From: JBBITW01 sp037440525
GTDB taxonomy: Bacteria; Desulfobacterota; BSN033; UBA1163
Direction: 5' to 3'
NCBI GenBank assembly: GCA_037440525.1
Contig: JBBITW010000051.1
Coordinates: 1 to 19,634 of the forward strand
DNA length: 19,634 nucleotides
Shown here: positions 6,407-13,650 of the stretch, piece by piece
Layout of the letters: each line of letters begins with the position of its first letter
Numbering within the stretch: the stretch's first letter is position 1
Notes under the pieces: model-generated
What the model was told of the DNA's origin: nothing
What the model saw: only the letters and a program-made list of their open reading frames with translations
The model's database searches: none
Position numbers and translations under genes: made by a program

Positions 6407-6959
6407 AACCCGAAACGAGTGGTATAGATAGATTGTCATCCAATGGTATGGGTAAAACCTCAATCAATGTAGCTCCAAGCGCTGCGAATGTCCCTGAAAA
6501 CCGATCAATGCCTGGATAGCTCCACACAATGAGTAGAGAAGTTAAAAGGAAGGCCAGGGTCCCTTCAAGTGTCTTTTTAAATAAATGGATTCTTCCAATC
6601 CCTTTGCCAACCAATCCTGATGCAGTATCGGATATAGTAAGGATGAGCAGACTTACAATGGCAATAGATTTTGGGAAAAGCAATATACTCATTATAGTCG
6701 AGAAGAGAAAATATGTGGAGCCCATCAGATTAAGTCTTTCATTTTCCCTGAGAACCTTCCCAAAGAAGTATCTCTGGAATATTGAGGCAAACTTGGGATG
6801 TAAATGGCGGAGGATATCTACAGAGAGATAACATAAAAAGAAAGGTATAAGGAAGCTGAGGACAATCTCTTTCGAGAGGATTGCGTATCCAAATGGAATT
6901 ATCAGTGTAGAGAGATGAACAATTTTCCTTCTGATATCCAGACCTGTAATCATATTCAA
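6381..6959 (-). CDS. Dolichol kinase / CTP-dependent lipid kinase family membrane protein, 192 aa
   Basis: A polytopic membrane protein with about six hydrophobic segments. It carries the CTP-type prenol/diacylglycerol kinase signature: TISDTASGLVGKGIGRIHLF, then KKTLEGTLAFLLTSLL, and near the end EVLPIPLDDNLSIPLVSG. Family members phosphorylate dolichol, phytol or diacylglycerol at the membrane using CTP; the lipid substrate here is unknown. The TTG at 6959 has AGGG 7 bases upstream; an ATG two codons later (6953) is the alternative. It begins 19 bases after the rluB stop and is the last gene of the miaA-led operon. Its last 26 bases overlap the convergent gene at 5516-6406. Confidence 0.85.
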   Translation of the reverse strand: MNMITGLDIRRKIVHLSTLIIPFGYAILSKEIVLSFLIPFFLCYLSVDILRHLHPKFASIFQRYFFGKVLRENERLNLMGSTYFLFSTIMSILLFPKSIAIVSLLILTISDTASGLVGKGIGRIHLFKKTLEGTLAFLLTSLLIVWSYPGIDRFSGTFAALGATLIEVLPIPLDDNLSIPLVSGSIMFFLRV

Positions 6960-6978
6960 TGCTCTGCCCTTATCGGGT

Positions 6979-7710
6979 TTATTTCGTGATTTTTAAACCC
7001 TCCTCCTTTAGCCTCATCATCTCCGATGGCTGAAGATAACGGAATTGCCCGGGCATGAGATTCCCTAAATGGATCGGTCCGAATTTAATCCGTTTCAATT
7101 TTAATACAGGGTGGCCAATAACATCGAATATTCTCTTTATGAGACGATTCCTACCTTCTCTGACCTCAACCTTTAACCAACTATTTCTTTCTCTCCTATT
7201 TAGAACCTGAATGGATACCACTTTTGCCTTCCCATCATCAAGCATTATCCCCTTTTTAAGGGACTTCAGTTTTCTTTCTTCAGGAATCCCTTTAACTTTA
7301 ACAAGATATGTTCGAGGTATCTCAAATTTTGGATGAGTAAGTCTATATGCAAGTTCTCCATCATTTGTGAGAAGCATAAGCCCCTCTGAATCGAAATCGA
7401 GGCGACCCACAGGATAGACCCTCCACTTCACATTTCTAAGTAAATCCATTACTGTGGGCCTTCCTAAGGGATCCTTCACTGTAGAAAGATATCCTAAGGG
7501 TTTGTTTAGAATAATTGCTACCTTAGGTTCATAATCACTCAATCTCTTTCCATCCACCCTGATATGATCTTTTGATGGATCTACCTTCAGCCCCATAGAA
7601 TTTAAAACCTTTCCATTAACAGTAACCCTTCCCTCAAGTATCATTCTCTCAGCCTCTCTCCTTGAGGAGATACCTGCCTTTGCCAAAACCTTCTGTATTC
7701 TTTCCTCCAT
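6979..7710 (-). CDS. rluB: 23S rRNA pseudouridine synthase of the RluB/RsuA family, 243 aa
   Basis: Converts a uridine in rRNA to pseudouridine; RluB acts on 23S helix 89, RsuA on 16S. The N-terminal S4 RNA-binding domain spans residues 1-60 (RIQKVLAKAGISSRREAERM, GRVTVNG). The catalytic domain has the motif GRLDFDSEGLMLLTNDG with catalytic Asp105, then FEIPRTYLVKVKG and the late EGRNRLIKRIFDVIGHPVLKLKR signature. Length is normal. The ATG at 7710 directly abuts the scpB stop codon, so translation is probably coupled. scpB-rluB adjacency is common in bacteria, which favours RluB over RsuA, but specificity is inferred from context. Confidence 0.92.
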   Translation of the reverse strand: MEERIQKVLAKAGISSRREAERMILEGRVTVNGKVLNSMGLKVDPSKDHIRVDGKRLSDYEPKVAIILNKPLGYLSTVKDPLGRPTVMDLLRNVKWRVYPVGRLDFDSEGLMLLTNDGELAYRLTHPKFEIPRTYLVKVKGIPEERKLKSLKKGIMLDDGKAKVVSIQVLNRRERNSWLKVEVREGRNRLIKRIFDVIGHPVLKLKRIKFGPIHLGNLMPGQFRYLQPSEMMRLKEEGLKITK

Positions 7711-8349
7711 CTATTGATCCTCTATCTTTTCTTCTCCGTCTGCTCTGATTTGAGATGAAATCTCATTTGGCTCTTGGCCCCCAATATCGACTTTAATAGA
7801 CTCATCTTTTTTTAATTCTTCAGGCATCGGGGGAGGCTTAATCTCTTTTAGAGAAGGAAGGTCAGAAAGACTATTTAGGCCGAATAGTTCAAGAAAGGCC
7901 TGCGTTGTTCCATATACAACTGGACGACCTGGTATATCCTTCCTCCCTAAAATTCTAACCAGCCCCCTCTCTAAAAGTGTCCTCAGCACCCATCCAGAAT
8001 CTACCCCACGAATCTCATCTATCGCAGGCTTTATAATGGGCTGTCGATAGGCGACGATGGCTAAAGTCTCCAATGCTGATTGACTCAATTTAACAGGTTT
8101 TCTCCTCCTAAGGCGATTCACCCATCCTGCAAGTTTTGGCTTTGTTCTAAAAATATAACCACCAGCAACCTCTACCAGCTCCAGACCCATTTGATCCTCC
8201 GCAAATTCACTTTTAATCCTTTGAATTCCATTCAAGATAGTCTCCTTATCAAATTCGGGCAATATCTCCAAAAGACTATCAAGCCGAACCGGAGAATCTG
8301 AAACAAATATGATACCTTCAAGGATAGGTTTAATATCAAAAACCTCCAT
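7711..8349 (-). CDS. scpB: Segregation and condensation protein B
   Basis: ScpB is the winged-helix kleisin-partner subunit of the SMC-ScpA-ScpB condensin, which organises and segregates chromosomes. The two winged-helix domains are recognisable. The second holds the strong family stretch ALETLAIVAYRQPI, IKPAIDEIRGVDSGWVLRTL, LLERGLVRILGRKDIPGRP and VVYGTTQAFLELFGL. The last 40 residues are a charged, probably disordered tail. AGGAG at 8356-8360 precedes the ATG by 6 bases. scpA is not next to it, which is unusual: the upstream gene, 52 bases away, is hfq. It is directly joined to rluB downstream. Confidence 0.93.
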   Translation of the reverse strand: MEVFDIKPILEGIIFVSDSPVRLDSLLEILPEFDKETILNGIQRIKSEFAEDQMGLELVEVAGGYIFRTKPKLAGWVNRLRRRKPVKLSQSALETLAIVAYRQPIIKPAIDEIRGVDSGWVLRTLLERGLVRILGRKDIPGRPVVYGTTQAFLELFGLNSLSDLPSLKEIKPPPMPEELKKDESIKVDIGGQEPNEISSQIRADGEEKIEDQ

Positions 8350-8375
8350 AATTGACTCCTCTTTACTGCTCGTTG

Positions 8376-8396
8376 AAGAACCTGAATGTAGTTCTT
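8376..8396 (-). other. Small inverted repeat between hfq and scpB
   Basis: AAGAAC and GTTCTT pair across a 9-base loop in the 52-base hfq-scpB gap. There is no U-run after it, so it is not a standard terminator. It could be an mRNA processing or stability hairpin in the operon transcript; it is also short enough to be chance. Confidence 0.25.
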
Positions 8397-8401
8397 ACAA
8401 C

Positions 8402-8629
8402 TCACTTGGTTTCAAGAAATTCTATTTTTACAGATGTTGTAATAGAGGAAATTGCGTGTTTATAGATCAATTGGTCTGCCTCTCCCCTGAGAATGAGAGA
8501 GAAGTTATCAAAGCTTAAAATGATCCCCTCTATCTTTTTACCATTGGTTAATTCTATAACCACATGATTACGATCTTTCCTCACACGATTTAGAAATTGA
8601 TCCTGGATATTAATCTGACCTTTCATCAT
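8402..8629 (-). CDS. hfq: RNA chaperone Hfq, 75 aa
   Basis: Hfq forms a hexameric ring that helps small RNAs pair with mRNAs. The full Sm fold is visible: an N-terminal helix with QDQFLNRVRKDR, the Sm1 region VVIELTNGKKIEGIILSFDN, and Sm2 with LIYKHAISSI, including the conserved Tyr-Lys-His of the proximal face. There is no extended acidic C-terminal tail, as in many non-enteric Hfqs. The gene overlaps the miaA stop by 4 bases (ATGA), the classic miaA-hfq arrangement, and implies coupled translation. ATG 8629 is followed by a second Met codon, so the exact first residue may shift by one. Confidence 0.96.
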   Translation of the reverse strand: MMKGQINIQDQFLNRVRKDRNHVVIELTNGKKIEGIILSFDNFSLILRGEADQLIYKHAISSITTSVKIEFLETK

Positions 8630-9564
8630 GACTGACTCCCCTCCTCTTTTAAAAAGGACCTGATCTCCTGAAATATCCTCTTACGGTCCAATGATTCATC
8701 CCGCCAGTATATTTCGGGATCGGCCTTAAACCATATCCATTGTCTTTTGGCATAATGGCGTGTATCCCTCTTCATCTCCCTCAAGGCCTCATTCCAACCG
8801 ACCTCTTTATTAAGAAATTTGATCATATGTTTATAACCTAAACTCTGCATCGGCTTCAATCCACTACCATAACCCATATCCAACAATCTTTTGACCTCAT
8901 TGAGAAATCCTAATTCTATCATATGATCAACTCGACGATCAATCCTGCTATAAAGCCTCTCTCTATCCATTATCAGTCCTATCTTTAAATAATCAAAAGG
9001 ACGCTCCCCAAAACGATGTTGCCCATGAAAGAAAGAGATTGGTATGCCTGTTGAATCATAAATTTCCAGGGCCCTGATGATTCGCATGAGGTCATGTGGA
9101 TGAAGCCTCCTTGCTGTCTCAGGATCGACATTCTGAAGACGCTTATAAAGAAAGTCACTGCCTTTCCTTTCCGCCTCTTCCTTTAACCTTTCCCTTATAA
9201 AATGATCAATCTTTGGCAGGCTACATAGTCCCTGAGTGAGTGCCTTTATATATAGTCCTGTTCCACCAACGACCAAAATGGGAATTCTATTTTTATATAA
9301 TTCCTCGATAACCATTCTACCGAGGTTGCGATAAAGCCCTGCATGAAAGGGCTGATCAGGGTTTACTATATCGATTAAATGGTGTTTAACCCTTTGACGT
9401 TCCTCTAAAGTCGGTTTCCCTGTTCCAATATCCATATAGCGATAGACCTGCATGGAATCGGCACTTACAATCTCACAACCAAACTCTTCTCCAATTTCCA
9501 GTGCCAGACGAGATTTCCCTACTCCTGTAGGACCGATAATGATCACAACCTTTGGCCTCTCCAT
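8626..9564 (-). CDS. miaA: tRNA dimethylallyltransferase
   Basis: MiaA transfers a dimethylallyl group to N6 of A37 in tRNAs reading UNN codons. The P-loop GPTGVGKS is at residues 11-18, followed by SADSMQVYR (catalytic Asp36 region), DIGTGKPT and VGGTGLYIKAL. A C-terminal basic helix holds KRDTRHYAKRQWIWFK, the family's tRNA-binding segment. At 312 residues the length is typical. AGGG lies 7 bases before the ATG, and a promoter (9592-9620) sits about 20 bases upstream of the expected leader. It is the first gene of the leftward operon miaA-hfq-scpB-rluB-lipid kinase. Confidence 0.96.
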   Translation of the reverse strand: MERPKVVIIIGPTGVGKSRLALEIGEEFGCEIVSADSMQVYRYMDIGTGKPTLEERQRVKHHLIDIVNPDQPFHAGLYRNLGRMVIEELYKNRIPILVVGGTGLYIKALTQGLCSLPKIDHFIRERLKEEAERKGSDFLYKRLQNVDPETARRLHPHDLMRIIRALEIYDSTGIPISFFHGQHRFGERPFDYLKIGLIMDRERLYSRIDRRVDHMIELGFLNEVKRLLDMGYGSGLKPMQSLGYKHMIKFLNKEVGWNEALREMKRDTRHYAKRQWIWFKADPEIYWRDESLDRKRIFQEIRSFLKEEGSQS

Positions 9565-9591
9565 TTTAATCCCTTTTACCCTCCGAAAGGA

Positions 9592-9620
9592 ATTTTAATA
9601 AATCCAGAAATTCAGTTCAA
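9592..9620 (-). promoter_or_regulatory. Sigma70-type promoter of the miaA-hfq-scpB-rluB operon
   Basis: On the minus strand: TTGAAC (9620-9615), a 17-base spacer, then TAAAAT (9597-9592). Transcription would start near 9585 and leave a leader of about 21 bases carrying the miaA ribosome binding site. Confidence 0.55.
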
Positions 9621-9668
9621 GGATAAAAAAAGGCTATAGATGTAATGCATCACTGAAGCGGAGAATTT

Positions 9669-9720
9669 AGTGATCTGGCAGGGATGTCTGAGAAAATCTT
9701 ATAGCGGTAACCTTATCATG
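9669..9720 (+). repeat. 52-bp perfect direct repeat, copy 1
   Basis: Bases 9669-9720 (beginning AGTGATCTGGCAGGG and ending CCTTATCATG) are identical to 13355-13406. The first six bases also pair with ATCACT at 9649-9654, giving a small hairpin. The inner TCTGAGAAAAT (9687-9697) has an inverted partner ATTTTTCTCAGA at 9788-9799. The repeat lies 112 bases before the GAF-regulator start codon, in the gap between divergent miaA and the regulator. Confidence 0.85.
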
Positions 9721-9736
9721 CCCCTTAAAATTTTTC

Positions 9737-9766
9737 TTGAAATTTAGAATCAATCTATTGTAGATT
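9737..9766 (+). promoter_or_regulatory. Possible promoter with overlapping dyad operator for the GAF/Fis regulator gene
   Basis: TTGAAA (9737-9742), an 18-base spacer and TAGATT (9761-9766). The -10 box is one arm of a perfect dyad AATCTA-ttg-TAGATT (9752-9766), a natural position for a repressor or an autoregulatory site. The promoter match is moderate. Confidence 0.4.
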
Positions 9767-9831
9767 AACATGTAAAAGTTCTCACCAATTTTTCTCAGAT
9801 AACCTTTTTCTCAATTTAAAAGGAGTAAATC

Positions 9832-10644
9832 ATGAATCCGAAATCAATCCATGATCAAGATAACCCTGAGTTGATCACCCTATATGAAATTATCAACCTT
9901 CCAAAGTCTCATACAAATCTCCAGGACTATTTTAATGATGTGATGACAATTCTTTCCGATCACTTCTCTTTTAAATATTCGGCCATCATATCTAATGATC
10001 TGGATAATAATTCCCTCCATTTAGAAGCCATTTATGGGATAAGGAAAGAGGCTCATCCCCAGAGCTCTCCACTAAGAAAAGGAGTAATCCTTAATGTCAT
10101 CGAATCCTGCGAACCCTCGGTTATTCTGAATCTGGAAGAGGAACCATTTTACGAGGATTTCTTAAAGGGGTCAAAAAGATTTGAAAGGATTGAAACCCCA
10201 CTGCTCTGTATACCTTTGATATCAGAAAATGAATCAATCGGAGTTATTAATATCCAACCAATCTATGGATCGAAGAACGAATTTATTTCGGATTTCCAGT
10301 TCCTCACCATTCTTTCAGCAATTATCTCTCCTGTAATCAAAGGTTTTAAGATAAAAAGAAGAGAATCAATTTCAAGTAGTCCAAAAGCAAAGTCAAAAGC
10401 ATTTGTATTGGAAGAGGTCCTGGAGGAGAGACTCACAGAGGTCTTAAACAGGATAGACCCCTATGTGGAAGTAAAGGGCAAGATGGGACTTCTCGATGAT
10501 ATCATCTCTGTTGTTGAAAAGATCCTTATAAAGACAGCCCTGAAAAAGGTAGATTATGTTCAGACCTCTGCCTCCCTGCTTCTTGGAATTAACAGAAATA
10601 CCCTCAGAAAAAAGATGAAGGAGTTAAAGATTAAGTGCCGATAA
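9832..10644 (+). CDS. GAF-domain regulator with Fis-type helix-turn-helix and no AAA+ domain, 270 aa
   Basis: The N-terminal part (about residues 20-175) reads as a GAF sensor domain (DYFNDVMTILSDHFSFKYSAI, LCIPLISENESIGVINIQPI). A Ser/Lys-rich linker follows. The C-terminus (about 225-268) is a Fis-type helix-turn-helix, SASLLLGINRNTLRKKMKEL. Both ends look like a NifA/bacterial enhancer-binding protein, but the roughly 240-residue sigma54-activating AAA+ ATPase is absent, so it cannot activate sigma54 polymerase in the usual way. It probably acts as a ligand- or redox-responsive DNA-binding protein. AAAGGAG precedes the ATG closely. It is followed at 40 bases by the QueG-like gene on the same strand, its likely operon partner or target. 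Confidence 0.8.
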   Translation: MNPKSIHDQDNPELITLYEIINLPKSHTNLQDYFNDVMTILSDHFSFKYSAIISNDLDNNSLHLEAIYGIRKEAHPQSSPLRKGVILNVIESCEPSVILNLEEEPFYEDFLKGSKRFERIETPLLCIPLISENESIGVINIQPIYGSKNEFISDFQFLTILSAIISPVIKGFKIKRRESISSSPKAKSKAFVLEEVLEERLTEVLNRIDPYVEVKGKMGLLDDIISVVEKILIKTALKKVDYVQTSASLLLGINRNTLRKKMKELKIKCR

Positions 10645-10684
10645 TTATTTTATGAAGCTCTGAAATTGGGAAGGTTAAAAATTT

Positions 10685-11362
10685 ATGTCTGATCACCAAA
10701 ATAAAGAGAGGCTAAAGGAGATTTCATTTAGTTTTGGAGGATCTCTCTTTGGGGTTGCAGACCTCAATTTATTAAAGATGGAAGAATGCCTTCTTCCATC
10801 CCATCTATTTCATCAATTCTCATCTGCTATCTCCATTGGATATCATCTCTCTGATGCCATTTTGGAAGAGATTGAAAATCAACCAACCACCCTATATTTT
10901 CATCATTATCAGAGGACAAATATCCTTCTTGACAATATTGGTCTGATAATAACCTCCACTATTCAGGCTCTCGGATATAGGGCAATACCCATTCCTGCCT
11001 CTCAGATAGTGGACTGGAAGACCCAAAGGGGACATCTTTCACATAAACATGTTGCAAACCTTGCAGGACTTGGCTGGATCGGACGTAATAACCTCCTTGT
11101 AAATGAAGACTTTGGAGCAAGGATTCGTTTAGTTACCATCCTTACAGACCTTCCTCTTGAAGTCGATTCCCCCTCTCAAGGAAATTGTGGCTCCTGCCAC
11201 GCTTGCATCCCTGTATGCCCGGTTGGTGCTATTAAGGAAAAACCTAAAGACTTCGATCATCTTCGCTGTTATGAACAATTGAGAACCTTTGCTAAAACAC
11301 TCCATTTGAGCCATAATATCTGTGGGATATGTGTAAAGGCATGTAGGGGCAAACAAAAATAG
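10685..11362 (+). CDS. Short QueG-like double [4Fe-4S] reductase, 225 aa
   Basis: Related to epoxyqueuosine reductase (QueG), the cobalamin/[4Fe-4S] enzyme that makes queuosine in tRNA. The core HVANLAGLGWIGRNNLLV, the ILTDLPLEVDSP stretch and the cluster region match. There are eight apparent cluster cysteines: C168, C171, C174, C178, C195, C213, C216 and C220, enough for two [4Fe-4S] clusters in the QueG pattern. An Asp at 110 in IVD may correspond to the QueG catalytic Asp. It is much shorter than QueG (about 310-380 residues): the N-terminal domain is reduced and the C-terminal extension is absent. It may be a paralogue with another substrate. It lies between the GAF regulator and mnmG. 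Confidence 0.78.
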   Translation: MSDHQNKERLKEISFSFGGSLFGVADLNLLKMEECLLPSHLFHQFSSAISIGYHLSDAILEEIENQPTTLYFHHYQRTNILLDNIGLIITSTIQALGYRAIPIPASQIVDWKTQRGHLSHKHVANLAGLGWIGRNNLLVNEDFGARIRLVTILTDLPLEVDSPSQGNCGSCHACIPVCPVGAIKEKPKDFDHLRCYEQLRTFAKTLHLSHNICGICVKACRGKQK

Positions 11363-11436
11363 AATTTGACCAAGATATCTCTTCTACATTACTGATAAGC
11401 AGGAAACAATCTTAAAAGAATTGCCCTGTTTAGATT

Positions 11437-13332
11437 ATGGTTCATATGTCTGATGATTTGATTCTCTCTTCAAAAAAATATGATGTTATTGTCGCTGGTG
11501 GAGGTCATGCTGGGGTGGAGGCAGCACTGGCCTCTTCGAGGATGGGACACCCAACCCTTCTAATCACCCAGAATGTTGACCAGATAGGTTATATGTCCTG
11601 TAACCCGGCAATCGGTGGATTGGGAAAGGGCCATCTCGTTAAAGAGATAGATGCCTTGGGTGGAGAGATGGCCAGGGCAACAGATGAAACAGGAATCCAA
11701 TTTCGTCAACTCAATACAGGAAAAGGACCTGCAGTCCGTTCCTCAAGGGCGCAGGTTGATCGTCAGGCTTATCGACTCAGAATGAAAAGGGCAATTGAGG
11801 AACAAAAAAATCTTCTGATGAAACAGGCAACCGTTGAGGAAATCCTTGTTGAAGACAATCGAATCATAGGAGTGAAAACCCATCTCGGGGAGACAATCCT
11901 GACAAGGACATTGATCCTCGCCCCGGGGACATTTCTAAATGGCCTCATCCATATTGGCCTGACCCACTTTCCATCAGGAAGAATGGGAGATCCTCCATCC
12001 ACAGGCCTTCCAGAATCTCTAAGGAGATTGGGACTGAGGATGGGAAGACTAAAGACAGGCACAACGCCAAGACTTGACGGCAAAAGCATCGACTTCTCGA
12101 GGCTTACCCCTCAGTATGGTGACGACCCACCACTTCCATTCTCATTTTTAACAAAACGGATAGAGAGAGCGCAGGTGCCCTGCTATATAACATATACAAA
12201 CCCTAAAACCCACGAAATTATAAAAAGCGGTCTTGATAGATCACCCCTCTATTGTGGGATCATCAAAGGGATAGGTCCAAGATATTGTCCATCGATTGAA
12301 GACAAGGTTGTCCGCTTCCCGGACAGAAAAAGGCATCAGATATTTTTAGAACCTGAAGGAATCAATACAAATGAGGTCTATCCAAATGGAATCCCCACGA
12401 GCCTTCCTCTTGATATACAGATAAAGATGCTTCATTCCATTGAAGGACTCGAAGAGGCAGAGATAATAAGACCAGGTTATGCAGTTGAATATGACTTTGT
12501 GGATCCTACAGAGCTTAAGCCAACACTTGAGACAAAAAAGATACATGGACTATTCCACGCAGGTCAGATCAACGGAACTTCAGGCTACGAAGAGGCCGCA
12601 GCCCAGGGGCTGATAGCAGGTATCAATGCAGCACTTCTGATTCAGGGGAGGGAACCTTTTATTTTAAAAAGATCAGATGCATATATTGGTGTTTTGATCG
12701 ATGACCTTGTTACTAAAGGGACTTCCGAACCTTATCGGATGTTTACATCGCGTGCTGAATATCGCCTCCATTTAAGGGAGGACAATGCTGATTTGAGGCT
12801 TACAGAGAAGGGACATGAGATAGGTTTGGTGAAAGAGGATCAATATAAAGCCTTCTTAGAGAAAAAAAGGGGGATAGAAAAAACAATCCTGAGAATCTCG
12901 GAGACAAAGATAAATCCAACAAAAGAGGTCAATGAAATACTTTGCAAATGGGGGAGCACCTCTTTAAAGAAGGATATATCACTTCGAGAATTACTGAAGA
13001 GGCCTGAGATCCATTTTTCCCATCTTCTGGATCTCGATAAATCACTCAATGGTATCCCGAAGGATGTCTATGAACAGGTTGAAATTCAGGTAAAATATGA
13101 TGGCTATATCAAAAGGCAGTTGGAGCAGATTGAACGTTTTAAAAGATTAGAGGATGTGGCCTTTCCTGAAGGCTTTGACTTTCACTCTTTAATTGGTCTT
13201 TCAAAAGAAGTTATGGAAAAGCTCGCAAAAATCAGACCATATTCCCTGGGCCAGGCCTCAAGGATTTCGGGCATTACCCCTGCCGCGATCTCTATACTTA
13301 TGATCAATCTCAAAAAACAGGGATATATATAA
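11437..13332 (+). CDS. mnmG: tRNA uridine-5-carboxymethylaminomethyl modification enzyme MnmG
   Basis: MnmG (GidA) works with MnmE to modify wobble U34 of tRNAs using FAD, NADH and methylene-THF. The FAD dinucleotide-binding motif VIVAGGGHAGVEAALASSRMG begins near residue 18. The family signatures SCNPAIGGLGKGHLVKEIDA, the RSSRAQVDR segment and HAGQINGTSGYEEAAAQG are intact. The C-terminal helical MnmE/tRNA-binding domain ends with RISGITPAAISILMINLKKQ. At 631 residues the length is normal. ATG 11437 is taken; a second in-frame ATG is at 11446, and neither has a clear ribosome binding site. It follows the QueG-like gene by 74 bases. The second 52-bp repeat starts 22 bases after its stop. Confidence 0.97.
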   Translation: MVHMSDDLILSSKKYDVIVAGGGHAGVEAALASSRMGHPTLLITQNVDQIGYMSCNPAIGGLGKGHLVKEIDALGGEMARATDETGIQFRQLNTGKGPAVRSSRAQVDRQAYRLRMKRAIEEQKNLLMKQATVEEILVEDNRIIGVKTHLGETILTRTLILAPGTFLNGLIHIGLTHFPSGRMGDPPSTGLPESLRRLGLRMGRLKTGTTPRLDGKSIDFSRLTPQYGDDPPLPFSFLTKRIERAQVPCYITYTNPKTHEIIKSGLDRSPLYCGIIKGIGPRYCPSIEDKVVRFPDRKRHQIFLEPEGINTNEVYPNGIPTSLPLDIQIKMLHSIEGLEEAEIIRPGYAVEYDFVDPTELKPTLETKKIHGLFHAGQINGTSGYEEAAAQGLIAGINAALLIQGREPFILKRSDAYIGVLIDDLVTKGTSEPYRMFTSRAEYRLHLREDNADLRLTEKGHEIGLVKEDQYKAFLEKKRGIEKTILRISETKINPTKEVNEILCKWGSTSLKKDISLRELLKRPEIHFSHLLDLDKSLNGIPKDVYEQVEIQVKYDGYIKRQLEQIERFKRLEDVAFPEGFDFHSLIGLSKEVMEKLAKIRPYSLGQASRISGITPAAISILMINLKKQGYI

Positions 13333-13354
13333 TCTGAGCTGAGGGATTTTCATC

Positions 13355-13406
13355 AGTGATCTGGCAGGGATGTCTGAGAAAATCTTATAGCGGTAACCTT
13401 ATCATG
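13355..13406 (+). repeat. 52-bp perfect direct repeat, copy 2
   Basis: Identical over 52 bases to 9669-9720 and in the same orientation, 3,686 bp apart. Similarity fades just after (mismatch, CC, mismatch, TTAAA). It is the left arm of the larger inverted-repeat element at 13360-13530. Confidence 0.85.
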
Positions 13407-13530
13407 TCCATTAAACTAAGAAAAGATGAAAGAAAGGAATAAAGGATAGCTATATCAGTCACTTGGTTACCCTTAACAAAAAAATTTAAATCGTCCGCTT
13501 GATAAGATTTTCGAGGATATTCCTGACAGA
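13360..13530. repeat. Imperfect long inverted-repeat (MITE-like) element downstream of mnmG
   Basis: The left arm 13360-13388 (starting TCTGGCAGG, ending GAAAATCTTAT) pairs with the right arm 13502-13530 (starting ATAAGATTTTC, ending CAGA). By my alignment 23 of 29 positions match, including an unbroken 11-bp block at the inner end. Further inside, GGTAACC (left) and GGTTACC (right) also pair. No open reading frame lies within. The mnmG-amidohydrolase gap (13333-13650) holds this element, a short GC stem (GCCCC...GGGGT near 13544-13565) and the promoter at 13585. Confidence 0.6.
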
Positions 13531-13584
13531 CCTTTTAACTTAGCCCCATTTAAGTGACGGGGTACTACACCTCAATACTTTCTC

Positions 13585-13613
13585 TTGACATATGGCATGG
13601 TTTCCCGTAAAGT
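13585..13613 (+). promoter_or_regulatory. Strong sigma70-type promoter for the amidohydrolase gene
   Basis: Perfect TTGACA (13585-13590), a 17-base spacer and TAAAGT (13608-13613). Transcription near 13620 leaves about 30 bases before the ATG at 13651. The promoter overlaps an in-frame upstream extension beginning with TTG, which therefore is not the start. Confidence 0.6.
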
Positions 13614-13641
13614 TTTTTTTAAAAATAAGGCTTTTATCGCT

Positions 13642-13648
13642 GGAGGAG
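13642..13648 (+). promoter_or_regulatory. Ribosome binding site deciding the amidohydrolase start
   Basis: GGAGGAG just before the ATG at 13651. Together with the promoter at 13585-13613 it excludes the upstream TTG. Confidence 0.75.
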
Positions 13649-13650
13649 AT

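Noticed and set aside
13585..13650. N-terminal extension of the amidohydrolase from a TTG at 13585
   Set aside because: The TTG is the first part of a perfect TTGACA -35 box, and GGAGGAG sits directly before the ATG at 13651, where the family fold begins.
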